A stretch of DNA of 64,000 bases from Corynebacterium sp. p3-SID1241. Its GTDB lineage: Bacteria > Actinomycetota > Actinomycetes > Mycobacteriales > Mycobacteriaceae. The notes under the pieces are model-generated. The model saw only the letters and a program-made list of their open reading frames with translations. It was not told the DNA's origin and did not search any database. The stretch lies in contig JALXWS010000001.1 in the NCBI GenBank assembly GCA_025144025.1, positions 186,001-250,000 of the forward strand, given 5' to 3'. Of this stretch, positions 28,997-40,106 are shown one piece after another; positions within the stretch are counted from its first letter, which is position 1, and each line of letters starts with the position of its first letter. The position numbers and the translations under genes were made by a program.

Positions 28997-31801
28997 CTAG
29001 CGCGTCGCCTGCTCCAAAAGTTCCAAAATGTGGTGATAATCCTCGCCGGTAGCGCGGGTTAGGCCAAGCTCACAGGTGCGGTTGGTCGAGGCATGATACT
29101 GCGCGCCGATTTCCTTGACTTGCGCTGCCTCGGCGCGGGTAGCAGCCTCTGTAAGCTCCGGGTGGAGCATGCCGCGATCGCCGGCATAACCACAGCAATT
29201 CCAGTCGGTAGGAATGTGGACCTCGGTCGCCGCGGCGCGGGCTACCGTTTCTAAATCCTCCATCATGCCGAGCTGGAAAGACGAGCAAGTGGGGTGCACG
29301 GTCACGGAAGCGACCGGGTGCTGCACATCGAGCTGTGGCAGGAGGGTATCGGCGGTAAAGCTAATGGCGTCAATGACGGTAATGCCCACGGATTCCAGCA
29401 TGTCCTTGAAACCGGCGGTACAGCTGCTGGCGTCCACGATAACTGGCAGGCGCGCACCATCAGTAGCGTCCATGACGATATCGCGCACGCGCTGCTCCAT
29501 TGCATCGTGGCCGGCCTGCATGCCCTTGGAAGACCATGGTGTACCACAGCAGAGCTTGTCGATGCCCTGCGGAACCTCCAGCGCTACCCCGGCGCGCTCC
29601 AAGAGGGCGAGGAAGGAATCGGTAGCGCCCTTGCCGCCGCCTTGCGGGCCGAACATGGTGTTGACGCAGGCTGGCAGGTAAATGCCGGTGGTCTGCGCGT
29701 AGCGGTCTCCCACGCGCCCGGCCAAGTGGCCGCGGGACTTGCCGCCTTTGCCCAACTCCGGCTGGTATTGCGGCAGGTTATCGGTGCCGATGAGGCTGCG
29801 ACCCACATCGGTGACCTTCTTGACTAGGTCCGTAGGCAGCAGATGCGCTCCGGTCAGCGCTAGCCCAGCGCCCTGGCTAACGACCCGCCAATTTTTCGCG
29901 GCAGCGCCCCATAGCTTTTGCTGCGCTGGTTGGGCCTCCTCGCGACGCAGGCGCTTGATGAACTTGCCGGTATCGATGCCTACTGGGCAAGCAGTGCGGC
30001 ACATCGAGTCCACGGCGCAGGTCTCAATACCCATGTATTCATAGGCCTCATCCAGCTCGGCCACGAGTTGGGTATCGCCGGCTTCTTCCGCGCGCTTGCG
30101 GGCGCGGCGCACCACGATGCGTTGGCGTGGGGTAAGCGTGAGGTCACGCGACGGGCAGACCGGCTCGCAGTAGCCGCACTCCACGCAGCGGTCTACCTCC
30201 TCTTCCACGGTGGGATTGAGTTTGATGTTTTTGATGTGCGCGTCCGGGTCATCGTCCAAGATGACGCCTGGGTTCATGGTGTTGGTGGGATCGCAAGCAC
30301 GCTTGAGTTCCTGCATAACCTCATAGAGCTCGTCGCCATACTGGCGGCGCACATATGGTGCCATGGCGCGGCCGGTGCCGTGTTCTGCCTTGAGGTTACC
30401 CTCGGCCGAGAGGACCAAGTCCACCATGCCCTCGTTGAAATCGTTATAGCGGCCGATGGCGTCATCTCCTTCAAAGCGGTCCGTGAGCAGGAAGTGGATA
30501 TTGCCGTCTTTGGCGTGCCCGAAGATAACGGCGTCGTCATAGCCATAGCGGGCAAAGAGTTCCTGCAGGGAAGAACACGTATCCGCCAGATCGCCGACGG
30601 GCACCACGATGTCTTCCAAAAGGGCGGTCGTCCCGGATGGACGTGCCTCAGCCACCTGGGCGTAGAGCCCCTTGCGGAAGCTCCATGCGGTATTGCGGGA
30701 TGCAGCATCGGCTGAGAAGGCAGCCGGCGACTGCAGCGGCAATTCGCGCAGCAGCTGCGAGCCTTTGCCTTCCTTCTCCCGCAATGCTTCTTCTGCATCC
30801 GCGTGGTACTCAATGAGCAGCGCGGCCTGCTGGTCCACATCGAAACCAGTGATGGCCTGCGGCACCTTATCAAAGCCTTGGCCCACGCGAATAGAGGCGG
30901 AATCCATTAGCTCCAGGGTGGCCGCCCCGGTATCCAGCAGGGCCGGCAGGGACTTGGTGGCAGCGGTGAGGTCATTAAATACGGCCACCGTGGTGGTGGT
31001 CAGCTTGGAAATCGGCACCGTGCGGAAAACCGCTTCCGCAATGAAGGCCAGGGTTCCTTCCGAACCGATAAGCAGGTGCTCAAAGAGCTTGACCGGGCTA
31101 TCAAAGTCGAGGAAGGAATTGAGACCATAGCCCATCGTGTTTTTCAGCTGGAAGTGGCGGCGGATAATATCCACGGATTCCTGGTTATCGCGCACGCGGC
31201 GCTGCAAGCGGATAAGTGTCTCCACCAGCTCCGGTTCCTGCTCTTGGAACTGTCGGTCTGCGTCCGGATCGGCAGTGTTGATTACGGTGCCGGTAGGCAG
31301 CACGAAGGTCAACGATTCCAGAGTGTTATACGTATTGAGCTCAGTGCCGCAGGCCATGCCGGAGGAGTTATTAGCCACCACGCCGCCGATGGTGCAGGCA
31401 GACTCGCTGGCCGGATCCGGGCCGAGCTTGCGGTTGCGCAGCCCCAGACGGGCGTTGACCTGACGCACCGTCGCACCAGGCTGGACGCGCACGCGCTTGC
31501 CCTCATCAAGTACTTCGATGCCGCGGAAGTGCTTGCGCACATCCACCAGATAGCCATCACCGGAAGCCTGGCCGGCAAGGGAAGTGCCGCCGGAGCGCAG
31601 GGTTACCGGAATATTCTGCTGCCGGCCCGCACGGAAGATGGCGGCCACGTGCTCGGCGGAGCGAGCTTCAATGACCGCCTTGGGGGTGTACAGGTAGTGC
31701 GAGGCATCGGAGGCATGTGCCACACGATCAATGACCTCGGTCTTTACTTCCATCCCATAACGAGTAGAAAGTTCTTCCACATCAACGACGCCGGTAGTCA
31801 T
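28997..31801 (-). CDS. FAD- and Fe-S-dependent D-lactate dehydrogenase-like oxidoreductase
   Basis: A 934-residue two-part enzyme. Residues 1 to about 520 form an FAD_binding_4/FAD-oxidase C module (VTLRSGGTSLAGQASGDGYL; HAKDGNIHFLL). Then come two 4Fe-4S motifs, CVECGYCEPVCP and CAVDSMCRTACPVG, and two CCG domains (LCCGTPWSSKG; CCGYAGDRGM) typical of heterodisulfide-reductase-like subunits. This is the quinone-linked D-lactate or 2-hydroxyacid dehydrogenase layout. ATG 31801 (MTTGVVDVEEL) is preferred; the frame opens at 31945 but that extension is Cys/Arg-rich and unlike the family. The electron acceptor is presumably menaquinone. Confidence 0.88.
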   Translation of the reverse strand: MTTGVVDVEELSTRYGMEVKTEVIDRVAHASDASHYLYTPKAVIEARSAEHVAAIFRAGRQQNIPVTLRSGGTSLAGQASGDGYLVDVRKHFRGIEVLDEGKRVRVQPGATVRQVNARLGLRNRKLGPDPASESACTIGGVVANNSSGMACGTELNTYNTLESLTFVLPTGTVINTADPDADRQFQEQEPELVETLIRLQRRVRDNQESVDIIRRHFQLKNTMGYGLNSFLDFDSPVKLFEHLLIGSEGTLAFIAEAVFRTVPISKLTTTTVAVFNDLTAATKSLPALLDTGAATLELMDSASIRVGQGFDKVPQAITGFDVDQQAALLIEYHADAEEALREKEGKGSQLLRELPLQSPAAFSADAASRNTAWSFRKGLYAQVAEARPSGTTALLEDIVVPVGDLADTCSSLQELFARYGYDDAVIFGHAKDGNIHFLLTDRFEGDDAIGRYNDFNEGMVDLVLSAEGNLKAEHGTGRAMAPYVRRQYGDELYEVMQELKRACDPTNTMNPGVILDDDPDAHIKNIKLNPTVEEEVDRCVECGYCEPVCPSRDLTLTPRQRIVVRRARKRAEEAGDTQLVAELDEAYEYMGIETCAVDSMCRTACPVGIDTGKFIKRLRREEAQPAQQKLWGAAAKNWRVVSQGAGLALTGAHLLPTDLVKKVTDVGRSLIGTDNLPQYQPELGKGGKSRGHLAGRVGDRYAQTTGIYLPACVNTMFGPQGGGKGATDSFLALLERAGVALEVPQGIDKLCCGTPWSSKGMQAGHDAMEQRVRDIVMDATDGARLPVIVDASSCTAGFKDMLESVGITVIDAISFTADTLLPQLDVQHPVASVTVHPTCSSFQLGMMEDLETVARAAATEVHIPTDWNCCGYAGDRGMLHPELTEAATRAEAAQVKEIGAQYHASTNRTCELGLTRATGEDYHHILELLEQATR

Positions 31802-31993
31802 GTACCGCAGCCTGCCTTCCCAGAAATGAACGAGTATGTAGTTGCCCACACATTGCACTCCCCTACGCACAGGGGCGCAAGTTAGGAGGGGCTTAGTAAA
31901 GCCTTGCCGCCACACCCGCGACTGAGCTGGATAATGCGCAGACATTTCTCAGCTAAATCCGCACCCTTTCCCGCCTAGCGGGTAATCTTCATC

Positions 31994-31999
31994 TATCCT
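31994..31999 (+). promoter_or_regulatory. -10 box of leaderless gene 32007
   Basis: TATCCT, seven bases before the GTG at 32007. Confidence 0.5.
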
Positions 32000-32006
32000 G
32001 GAATGC

Positions 32007-32840
32007 GTGTCTGCGAATTTGAAGAAACATCTAGCAACGTTGTCGAAGCGTGGCCGCAACCGAGTTTTGGTTGGCGACCTTGACTATGCCGGAATCACCG
32101 GCAAGGTTTATACCCCCGCGGAGGGCCAGAGCCTGCCCGCCGTGGCTTTTGGCCATGACTGGATGCACAAAATTAAGGATTATCACGCCACCCTGCGCCA
32201 CCTGGCTAGCTGGGGCATCGTCGTGGTAGCCCCCGATTCTGAGACTGGCCCCTTCCCCAACCACCGCAACCTAGCTGCGGATATGGAATCCGCGTTGCAG
32301 ATTGCCGCTGGGGTAAAGCTGGGCGCTGGCAATATTACGGTCTCTCCGGGCAAGCTCGGCATGATTGGCCACGGTATGGGCGGTGGCACGGCCGTACTTG
32401 GCGCTTTGGACAATAAGAAGGTCGCCGCCGTCGCTGCCATTTATCCTTCCATCACCGCGCCTTCCGCGGTGCAAGCCGCCCGTCGTATCAACACCCCGGG
32501 CTTGGTCATCGGTGCTGGCAAGGAAGACATTTTCAACGCCGGCAACCCCGCCAAGCTGGCCCATAATTGGAATGGTCCGGTCTGCTTCCGCGCCATCGAC
32601 AAAGGCAGCCACGCCGGCTTTACTGAGGATCGCCTGCGCAAGCTGGCAATCGGCACCGCCGCTTTCCAGTCCGGCCCCACCGAAATCGCCCGCGGTTTGG
32701 TCACCGGCTTCCTGCTAGCCACCCTAAATGACGATTCCACCTACGCCGCCTTTGCAGATCCAGAGGCAAGCGCGAAGAAGGTAGAAAGCCTGGTGGGCGA
32801 GGACCTCGCCGAGCGTGCCGGCGTAACCCGCGACGCCTAA
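32007..32840 (+). CDS. Alpha/beta-hydrolase fold protein lacking the serine nucleophile
   Basis: A 277-residue cytoplasmic protein of the dienelactone-hydrolase/cutinase-like fold. The oxyanion region is AFGHDWMHKIKDYHATL, and the nucleophile elbow reads IGHGMGGGTAV, so the usual GHSMG serine is glycine (GGT codon). The acid (GAGKEDIF) and histidine (KGSHAGF) positions are kept. The usual esterase mechanism is therefore not possible; a binding or structural role, or another nucleophile, is more likely. GTG start with leaderless -10 box. Confidence 0.8.
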   Translation: MSANLKKHLATLSKRGRNRVLVGDLDYAGITGKVYTPAEGQSLPAVAFGHDWMHKIKDYHATLRHLASWGIVVVAPDSETGPFPNHRNLAADMESALQIAAGVKLGAGNITVSPGKLGMIGHGMGGGTAVLGALDNKKVAAVAAIYPSITAPSAVQAARRINTPGLVIGAGKEDIFNAGNPAKLAHNWNGPVCFRAIDKGSHAGFTEDRLRKLAIGTAAFQSGPTEIARGLVTGFLLATLNDDSTYAAFADPEASAKKVESLVGEDLAERAGVTRDA

Positions 32841-32844
32841 GGCT

Positions 32845-33101
32845 TTAGCCCCGCCGCAGCACAGATTGCACCTGCCCCGACGCGTTTCGTGAGCGCGCCG
32901 GGGCAGCGCCATATCTAGGCCTTTGCGCTGCCGCTTGCCGACGTCCCACCTGTCCCCGTTCCCTTCGCGCCTCCTGCATGGCCTTATCTGCGGATTTTTC
33001 AAGCTCGTCTTGCGCTTTTGCTAGCGTTTTTTCAAATTCCAGCAGGCGTTTAGCCGTCCTTTCCCGAAAGCCCTGCGCAAACTCCGCAAAATCGTTCTTC
33101 A

Positions 33102-33102
<1 letters not shown>
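32845..33102 (-). CDS. Small helical protein, third gene of the Pro/Cys-rich operon
   Basis: An 85-residue highly charged protein: MKNDFAEFAQGFRERTAKR then a Lys/Glu coiled-coil stretch to about residue 45, and a basic Arg/Gln/Ala tail. Its ATG shares a base with the stop of the upstream large gene (TAATG), so they are co-translated. No known domain. It converges on the alpha/beta-hydrolase gene, four bases apart. Confidence 0.65.
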
Positions 33103-35149
<2,047 letters not shown>

Positions 35150-35183
35150 TGGTGTATTCCCCCAAATCCATATGCGGTAAAAG

Positions 35184-35225
35184 TTCTCACCTTCATTGGA
35201 CTGGGGATTGCGCCAAATGGTTCCC
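35184..35225 (-). promoter_or_regulatory. ECF-type promoter block shared with esxU
   Basis: Minus strand: GGAAC (35224-35220), 17 bases, AGTCC (35202-35198), within a 42-bp block of which 35 bases are identical, ungapped, to 38918-38959 upstream of esxU. The layout resembles the M. tuberculosis SigM type (GGAAC, 16-18, CGTC). The start codon lies 35 bases downstream of the block. Confidence 0.7.
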
Positions 35226-35261
35226 TCGGATTACAAAAATCTTCCGCACCAAGCAGTGCCT

Positions 35262-36605
35262 CTAGACCGAAGAAACGATGGCGGAAAGCCTCCCTGCAAC
35301 CTTACGGGCTTGCTCCTTGTCCGCTGCCTCTACCATGACGCGGAATACTTCCTCTGTGCCAGATGGGCGCAGCAAGACGCGGCCGGTCTCGCCAAGTTCT
35401 TCCTCGGCCTGAGCGATGGCTTCTTGTACTTCGGGGGCATCCATGATGACGCTCTTATCAGAAACCGGCACGTTAATGAGCACCTGCGGTAGCACGGTCA
35501 TCACCGATGCCAATTCCTTGAGGGACTTTCCAGACTTTGCCATGCGCGCCATGATGGACAGGCCGGTAAGGGTGCCGTCGCCAGTCGTGCAATCATCCGG
35601 CAGCACCACGTGGCCGGATTGCTCGCCGCCCAAGGAGAAGTCTCCGCGGTTGAGCTCTTCAAGGACGTAGCGGTCACCCACCGCGGTATGGCGCACCTCA
35701 ATGCCTTGTTCCTGCATCGCCAGCTTCAGGCCCAAGTTGGACATCACGGTTGCTACCAAGGTGTTATAGCGCAGGTCATTATCGTCCTTCATGCCCACGG
35801 CCAACAGCGCCATAATTTGGTCGCCGTCAATAACATTGCCCTCGGCATCCACGGCCAGGCAACGGTCAGCGTCGCCGTCGTGTGCGAGGCCCAAATCGGC
35901 GCCGTGCTCGACAACGGCCGCCTGTGCCTTTTCAATATGCGTCGAACCGCAGTCCTCATTGATATTAAAGGCGTTCGGCTTATTGTGGATAGCAATAACC
36001 TCAGCACCGGCCGCCTCATAGGCGATAGGAGCGACCTTGGAGGCCGCACCATTGGCGGTGTCCACGACCACCTTGATGCCGCTCAAATCCGTAGAGACCA
36101 CTTCCTTCAAGTGATTGAGGTAGCGCTCGCGTCCGTCTGGGGCCTCTGAGATGATACGTCCCAGTTTGGTGCCAGTAGGTCCGTCCTCAGTGAGGTTTTC
36201 CATGGTGGCCTGAATCTGGTCTTCTACCTCATCAGGTAGCTTCTTTCCGCCGGCGGAGAAGAACTTGATGCCATTGTCCGGCATTGGATTATGGGAGGCG
36301 GAAATCATCACGCCGAGATCCGCACCGTAGTCATCCGTCAGGTAGGCAATTGCTGGGGTCGGCAGCACGCCCACGCGGACCACGTCGACACCGCGGGAGG
36401 CCAAACCGGACGCAATCGCCGCATCCAGCATCTCACCAGAAACACGCGGGTCGCGGCCGATGATGGCCAGCGGCTGGCGCTCATAGGATTCACGCTTAGC
36501 GGTAAAAACCTCTGCAGCGGCCTGGCCGAGTCGCAAAGCCAGAATCGGGGTCAGCTTCTTGTTCGCGAGGCCGCGAACGCCATCGGTTCCAAAAAGTCGA
36601 GTCAT
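35262..36605 (-). CDS. glmM: Phosphoglucosamine mutase
   Basis: A 447-residue alpha-phosphohexomutase converting glucosamine-6-phosphate (from GlmS) to the 1-phosphate. [17 protein letters not shown] opens the protein; the active serine is in [18 protein letters not shown]; the metal loop is [13 protein letters not shown]; the sugar loop GGEQSGH; the phosphate loop [21 protein letters not shown]-like -10 lies seven bases before the ATG. Confidence 0.97.
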   Translation of the reverse strand: MTRLFGTDGVRGLANKKLTPILALRLGQAAAEVFTAKRESYERQPLAIIGRDPRVSGEMLDAAIASGLASRGVDVVRVGVLPTPAIAYLTDDYGADLGVMISASHNPMPDNGIKFFSAGGKKLPDEVEDQIQATMENLTEDGPTGTKLGRIISEAPDGRERYLNHLKEVVSTDLSGIKVVVDTANGAASKVAPIAYEAAGAEVIAIHNKPNAFNINEDCGSTHIEKAQAAVVEHGADLGLAHDGDADRCLAVDAEGNVIDGDQIMALLAVGMKDDNDLRYNTLVATVMSNLGLKLAMQEQGIEVRHTAVGDRYVLEELNRGDFSLGGEQSGHVVLPDDCTTGDGTLTGLSIMARMAKSGKSLKELASVMTVLPQVLINVPVSDKSVIMDAPEVQEAIAQAEEELGETGRVLLRPSGTEEVFRVMVEAADKEQARKVAGRLSAIVSSV

Positions 36606-36725
36606 GCAGTCAATTATGCACGTCTGTGCCCAGCGATTGCATGTTGGGGCGGTTTAGGCGAAATCAAGCTTTTGGTTTATCGACGGACTGAGCGATATTC
36701 CTTCCGTTCGCGCTTCCATAAAACG

Positions 36726-36765
36726 ACGAAAGCCGCCGCCTCCCAAAGGAAGCAGCGGCTTTCGT
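36726..36765 (-). terminator. Terminator of rplM-rpsI
   Basis: ACGAAAGCCGC pairs with GCGGCTTTCGT (11 bp, 18-base loop); on the minus strand it is followed by CGTTTTAT. It lies 29 bases beyond the rpsI stop. Confidence 0.82.
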
Positions 36766-36793
36766 AGCGCTTGCGCGCGCAGTAAAAGCGAGA

Positions 36794-37336
36794 TTAACGC
36801 TTGGAGTACTGCGGTGCGCGACGTGCCTTGTGCAGACCAGCCTTCTTACGCTCAACTGCACGAGCATCTCGGGTGAGCAGACCAGCCTTCTTGAGGGTGG
36901 TGCGGTCAGCCGGGTTGTAGATGTTCAGTGCACGAGCGATAGCCAGACGCAGGGCGCCAGCCTGACCGGTTGGGCCGCCGCCGTTAACGGTGACCTTAAG
37001 GTCGAACTGATTCTCGCGCTCCAGCAGGGTCAGCGGAGTGAGAATATCCTGCTGGTGCAGCTTGTTCGGGAAGTACTCGCCGAACTCGCGGCCGTTAACC
37101 ACGATCTGGCCGGAGCCAGCAACGAGGCGAACACGAGCGACGGCGCGCTTACGGCGGCCGACGGTCTGGATCGGACCCTCGTGTACCGGAGCGGCAGCCT
37201 CGACCTCTGCCTCAGTCTCCGCGTTGGCGCTAGCCAACGAATCACCGATGGTGTTGGTGAACTCTTCGGTAGCGGCGCTTGCTGCAGCGATGTCAGCAGC
37301 GTCGGCTACGTTGTTGTCGATGTTCTGCTCAGACAT
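36794..37336 (-). CDS. rpsI: 30S ribosomal protein S9
   Basis: A 180-residue S9. The conserved part starts at [15 protein letters not shown] and ends with the basic tail [17 protein letters not shown] that reaches the tRNA-binding region. An acidic Ala/Glu-rich N-terminal extension of about 58 residues precedes it, as in other corynebacterial S9 proteins. The ATG shares one base with the rplM stop (TAATG). Confidence 0.97.
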   Translation of the reverse strand: MSEQNIDNNVADAADIAAASAATEEFTNTIGDSLASANAETEAEVEAAAPVHEGPIQTVGRRKRAVARVRLVAGSGQIVVNGREFGEYFPNKLHQQDILTPLTLLERENQFDLKVTVNGGGPTGQAGALRLAIARALNIYNPADRTTLKKAGLLTRDARAVERKKAGLHKARRAPQYSKR

Positions 37337-37779
37337 TACTGTGCCACCTGCTTAAACTCGAAGGTTTCCGGCTTCTGGCCGGCGTACGGGTGCTCTTCGC
37401 CTGCAAAGACGTGCAGCTTCTTGATGGAAGCGCGGGAGAGCTTGTTGTGCGGCATCATGCCGGCAACGGATTCTTCGATAACGCGGACTGGGTTGGCGTC
37501 CAAAGACTGACCCAGGGTCATGGACTTCAGGCCGCCCGGGTAACCGGAGTGACGGTAGCGCATCTCGCGGCCGCGCTTGACGGAAGAAACGTGGATCTTG
37601 TCAGCGTTGATGATGATGACGTGGTCACCAGTGTCAACGTTCGGTGCGAACTGTGGCTTGTGCTTGCCGCGCAGGAGGTCTGCAACGGTGGAAGCGAGCT
37701 TGCCCAGCACCACATCAGTAGCGTCGATGACGTACCACTTGCGGGTGATGTCACCGCTCTTTGGGTGGAAAGTAGACAA
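37336..37779 (-). CDS. rplM: 50S ribosomal protein L13, TTG start
   Basis: A 147-residue L13: [19 protein letters not shown], then [19 protein letters not shown] and [18 protein letters not shown]. The frame is open to 37905, but homology begins at a TTG codon (37779) with GGAG five bases upstream, so I take TTG as the start. A long structured leader precedes it. First gene of the rplM-rpsI operon. Confidence 0.94.
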   Translation of the reverse strand: MSTFHPKSGDITRKWYVIDATDVVLGKLASTVADLLRGKHKPQFAPNVDTGDHVIIINADKIHVSSVKRGREMRYRHSGYPGGLKSMTLGQSLDANPVRVIEESVAGMMPHNKLSRASIKKLHVFAGEEHPYAGQKPETFEFKQVAQ

Positions 37780-37920
37780 TTTGACTCCTTGAAAGTCTGT
37801 CTCGGAACTGCCGGCCAGCGCTAAGCATCCATTCCCTCCCGTACAGCGGCCGGTGGAGACCTGCAGGGAGCTCTTCGCCAGCTGCTTGCCGACGAGCGAA
37901 CACATAGGTCTCCTACCCTA
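37780..37920 (-). promoter_or_regulatory. rplM promoter and structured mRNA leader
   Basis: TAGGGT (37920-37915 minus) is a likely -10 box. The transcript would then begin near GGAGACCT (37913-37906), which is the exact complement of AGGTCTCC (37862-37855) across a 43-base loop that itself has GC-rich complementary segments. The leader of about 130 bases ends at the TTG start. Such leaders often mediate r-protein autoregulation (inference). Confidence 0.5.
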
Positions 37921-37944
37921 CTTGCTCACCTGCCCAAAGACCAA

Positions 37945-37989
37945 AACACCGAAACCGGCACCTTCCGCAGTTCAAATGGAAGGTGCCGG
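37945..37989 (-). terminator. Terminator of the esxU-esxT unit
   Basis: A perfect 12-bp stem, CCGGCACCTTCC/GGAAGGTGCCGG (37955-37966, 37978-37989), loop of 11; on the minus strand it is followed by TTTCGGTGTTTTGG. Confidence 0.85.
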
Positions 37990-38167
37990 CTCGTGGGTGT
38001 GGACTAGAAGAAGTACGACTTGAAAGCTAGGAAAAGATAACAAAGCGTGTACACGCTCTAGTCTCAGCCGCGGCTGCGGCCGCGTCCGCCTCCTGCCAAC
38101 CGGATATGGCATGTGGCACCGCAGTCCCGACCGAGAAAATACGGGAATGGACTCGCAGTGGTGAGGT
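37990..38167. other. Gap between esxT and its terminator
   Basis: About 180 bases without a gene. It holds a perfect 12-bp palindrome GCGTGTACACGC at 38045-38056 and a GC-rich run with local self-complementarity near 38068-38090. No open frame or RNA gene is recognised. Confidence 0.5.
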
Positions 38168-38455
38168 TTAGCCCCAGCTGGCAGCGGCGCGGCGGTTGAC
38201 GTCGCTCATCGCGTCATTGCCTTGGGAAACGGTCTTTGAGATGGTGGCGAGCACGGTATTGAGCTCCTGGGATGCCTTATCCCACTTGGCCTGTGCCTGG
38301 TTATACGCCACGGCGGACTCGCCTTCCCAAGTGCTCACCATCGGCTGCAGACGAGCCTTCAGGTCTGCCAAGGTGCTGTTAATGCGACCGGAGGTGGCGT
38401 TGATATCGGCAGCGGCGGAAGAAATGGCCCCGAATTCGTACTTGATCTCGGACAT
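38168..38455 (-). CDS. esxT: WXG100 protein EsxT
   Basis: A 95-residue WXG100 protein: two helices around STWEGESAVAYNQAQ (the W-x-G turn is WEG). It is expected to form a heterodimer with EsxU and be exported by ESX-4. Order rplM-esxT-esxU matches M. tuberculosis Rv3443c-Rv3445c. Preceded by AAGGGAAT, 14 bases before the ATG. Confidence 0.9.
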   Translation of the reverse strand: MSEIKYEFGAISSAAADINATSGRINSTLADLKARLQPMVSTWEGESAVAYNQAQAKWDKASQELNTVLATISKTVSQGNDAMSDVNRRAAASWG

Positions 38456-38524
38456 GTGGTGGTGGATTCCCTTCTGTGAATCTATAGCGTTTTGGCTGTG
38501 GAACGGTGCAGTATGCGGTGTGGT

Positions 38525-38839
38525 TTAGAGGGCGAGGCCGCCGCCAACGTTGGAAAAGGCCTGGGTGTTTTCTGCTTCCACGTTGTCGAAGTTGTGGGCA
38601 TTGCTGCGGATATTGTCGGAGATGGAGGCCAATGCCTCGCGCAACTGCTGTGCAGAGGTGTTATAGCGCTGCATCAGGTCATCGAAGGAGACCTGCGCCT
38701 GGCCGGCCCAACTGCCGCGCACGGAATCAACAACACCCTGCAGGCGGGTGAGCTCGCCTTGGACTTCATCATTGGTGTTATCGACCTTGCCGGCGGTGGA
38801 AATCATGACATCGGCTTGTGTCTTAAAAGTCTGAGACAT
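38525..38839 (-). CDS. esxU: WXG100 protein EsxU
   Basis: A 104-residue WXG100 protein with the turn RGSWAGQAQVSFDDLM and C-terminal NFDNVEAENTQAF. First gene of the esxU-esxT pair, with AAGGAGG before the ATG and a conserved ECF-like promoter block 79 bases upstream. Likely dimer partner of EsxT and co-substrate of the ESX-4 channel. Confidence 0.9.
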   Translation of the reverse strand: MSQTFKTQADVMISTAGKVDNTNDEVQGELTRLQGVVDSVRGSWAGQAQVSFDDLMQRYNTSAQQLREALASISDNIRSNAHNFDNVEAENTQAFSNVGGGLAL

Positions 38840-38888
38840 AAGAGTGCGCCCCTCCTTAGGGCGGGTGAGATAGTAAGTGTTTCCCCCG

Positions 38889-38913
38889 AAAAAGCAACTG
38901 CGTTTCGCAGCTG
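38889..38913 (-). terminator. Attenuator-like hairpin in the esxU leader
   Basis: Minus-strand RNA CAGCTGCG-AAA-CGCAGTTG (8 bp with one G-U) followed by CTTTTT. It lies between the conserved promoter block and esxU, so it could cut transcription before the gene. Confidence 0.45.
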
Positions 38914-38917
38914 TGCT

Positions 38918-38959
38918 TTCTCACCTTTATTGGACTGAGTTTTCGGCCAAACGGTTCCC
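38918..38959 (-). promoter_or_regulatory. ECF-type promoter block of esxU-esxT
   Basis: Minus strand: GGAAC (38958-38954), 17 bases, AGTCC (38936-38932). The 42-bp block TTCTCACCTT...GGTTCCC is 35/42 identical to the one at 35184-35225. SigM controls esxT/esxU in M. tuberculosis, with a GGAAC/CGTC-type consensus. Confidence 0.7.
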
Positions 38960-38981
38960 GGCTTAAGCAAAATTTTTAATA

Positions 38982-40106
38982 CTATTTTTTGACTAAGCTT
39001 TCAGTAGCCATGCGGCAGGCTGCCTTTTGTACAGCGTTGGCATTGTGGCGAGTGTGGCAGCCCACGGACATTTGATGTCCGCGGTCCTCCCAAGTAGTCC
39101 ACTCCACCAATGAGCCGTCTCCGGGATCTTCGGTATAACTCAGCCGGCCAGCCTTTTCGGTGGCCTCGCGAAGGTCTGGGTCTTCGTCCACTTGAGCGTG
39201 GATTTCTTTAAAAAGGGCATCAGCCGGAACGTTAAACATTTCATCCGCTGCTAAAAGGATGCGCAGGTTGGGATCCTCACCGGTGGCAGTAACTAGGCCA
39301 TCTTCGACCTTGGTGTGAAATCCGCTAGGTACAACCACGGACATTCCCTCGACGTCGAGGTGCTTCTCCCCTGGGTTTAATTTTTCGCTGCCAGGTTTCT
39401 GTGCACTTGGCGTTTCGGATTCTAGCGAAGCGGGCGCGGACTCTGGGGTGCTATCGCGCCCGGGATCGGCCGCGCGTGGTTGCGGGCGCGAGGACTCTGG
39501 AGCGGCATCGTCGTTGCTTGATGCTTGGGCGCCGATAGCCCACCAGGAAGCCCCGGCTACAGCAATGATGACCACTGCAATGGCCACGTGGAAGATATCG
39601 ATAGCTCCGAGCCAACCGCGCAGACGATCAGACCAAGTAGGCGCAATTGGCTCTTCATGCACAGGTGCTTCCATCACCGTGGTGGGTGGAGCCGAGTCAG
39701 TGGACTGGGCAGTTGGATGCGGCGATGGAGCTGCTGTGTATCGTGCAGCCAACGGAGAGATAGCTGGTTCTGGGTCGACAAGGCGTACCCCAGTTACCTC
39801 CAATTGCCGGCAGATGATGGTTGTGGCTTCTTGCGCGATATCGGTGCCAGAAGTATCTGCAACCACGCAAGCTTCTACTTCCGGCCAGGATGGCCCAGCC
39901 ATCTTGGATATCTGGTCCATGACTTGGCCTAAGGCCCAGCCTTCCACAATGCCGGTTCCCGGCAGGTCATAGCGGTAGACCGTTTCGGGACCTTCAAAGA
40001 TAGTGGCCGCATCCAGGATAGTAACCGTAATCGGTTCTGCACTGGCTAGATCTCCATTGGAGGTAGGGGGCTCGCTGTGCGGATCGGCGCTCAGGTGGGT
40101 GGTCAT
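38982..40106 (-). CDS. ESX-4-associated membrane protein (Rv3446c-like)
   Basis: A 374-residue protein encoded between esxU and eccC, the place of Rv3446c in M. tuberculosis. The N-terminal 130 residues look like a degenerate nucleotide-binding-like domain (VTILDAATIFEGPETVYRYD); one membrane helix lies at about residues 172-195 (FHVAIAVVIIAVAGASWWAIG); the external C-terminal domain begins VVVPSGFHTKVEDGL and ends HNANAVQKAACRMATESL. Its ATG abuts the eccC stop, so it is in the eccC operon. The role is not established. Confidence 0.82.
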   Translation of the reverse strand: MTTHLSADPHSEPPTSNGDLASAEPITVTILDAATIFEGPETVYRYDLPGTGIVEGWALGQVMDQISKMAGPSWPEVEACVVADTSGTDIAQEATTIICRQLEVTGVRLVDPEPAISPLAARYTAAPSPHPTAQSTDSAPPTTVMEAPVHEEPIAPTWSDRLRGWLGAIDIFHVAIAVVIIAVAGASWWAIGAQASSNDDAAPESSRPQPRAADPGRDSTPESAPASLESETPSAQKPGSEKLNPGEKHLDVEGMSVVVPSGFHTKVEDGLVTATGEDPNLRILLAADEMFNVPADALFKEIHAQVDEDPDLREATEKAGRLSYTEDPGDGSLVEWTTWEDRGHQMSVGCHTRHNANAVQKAACRMATESLVKK

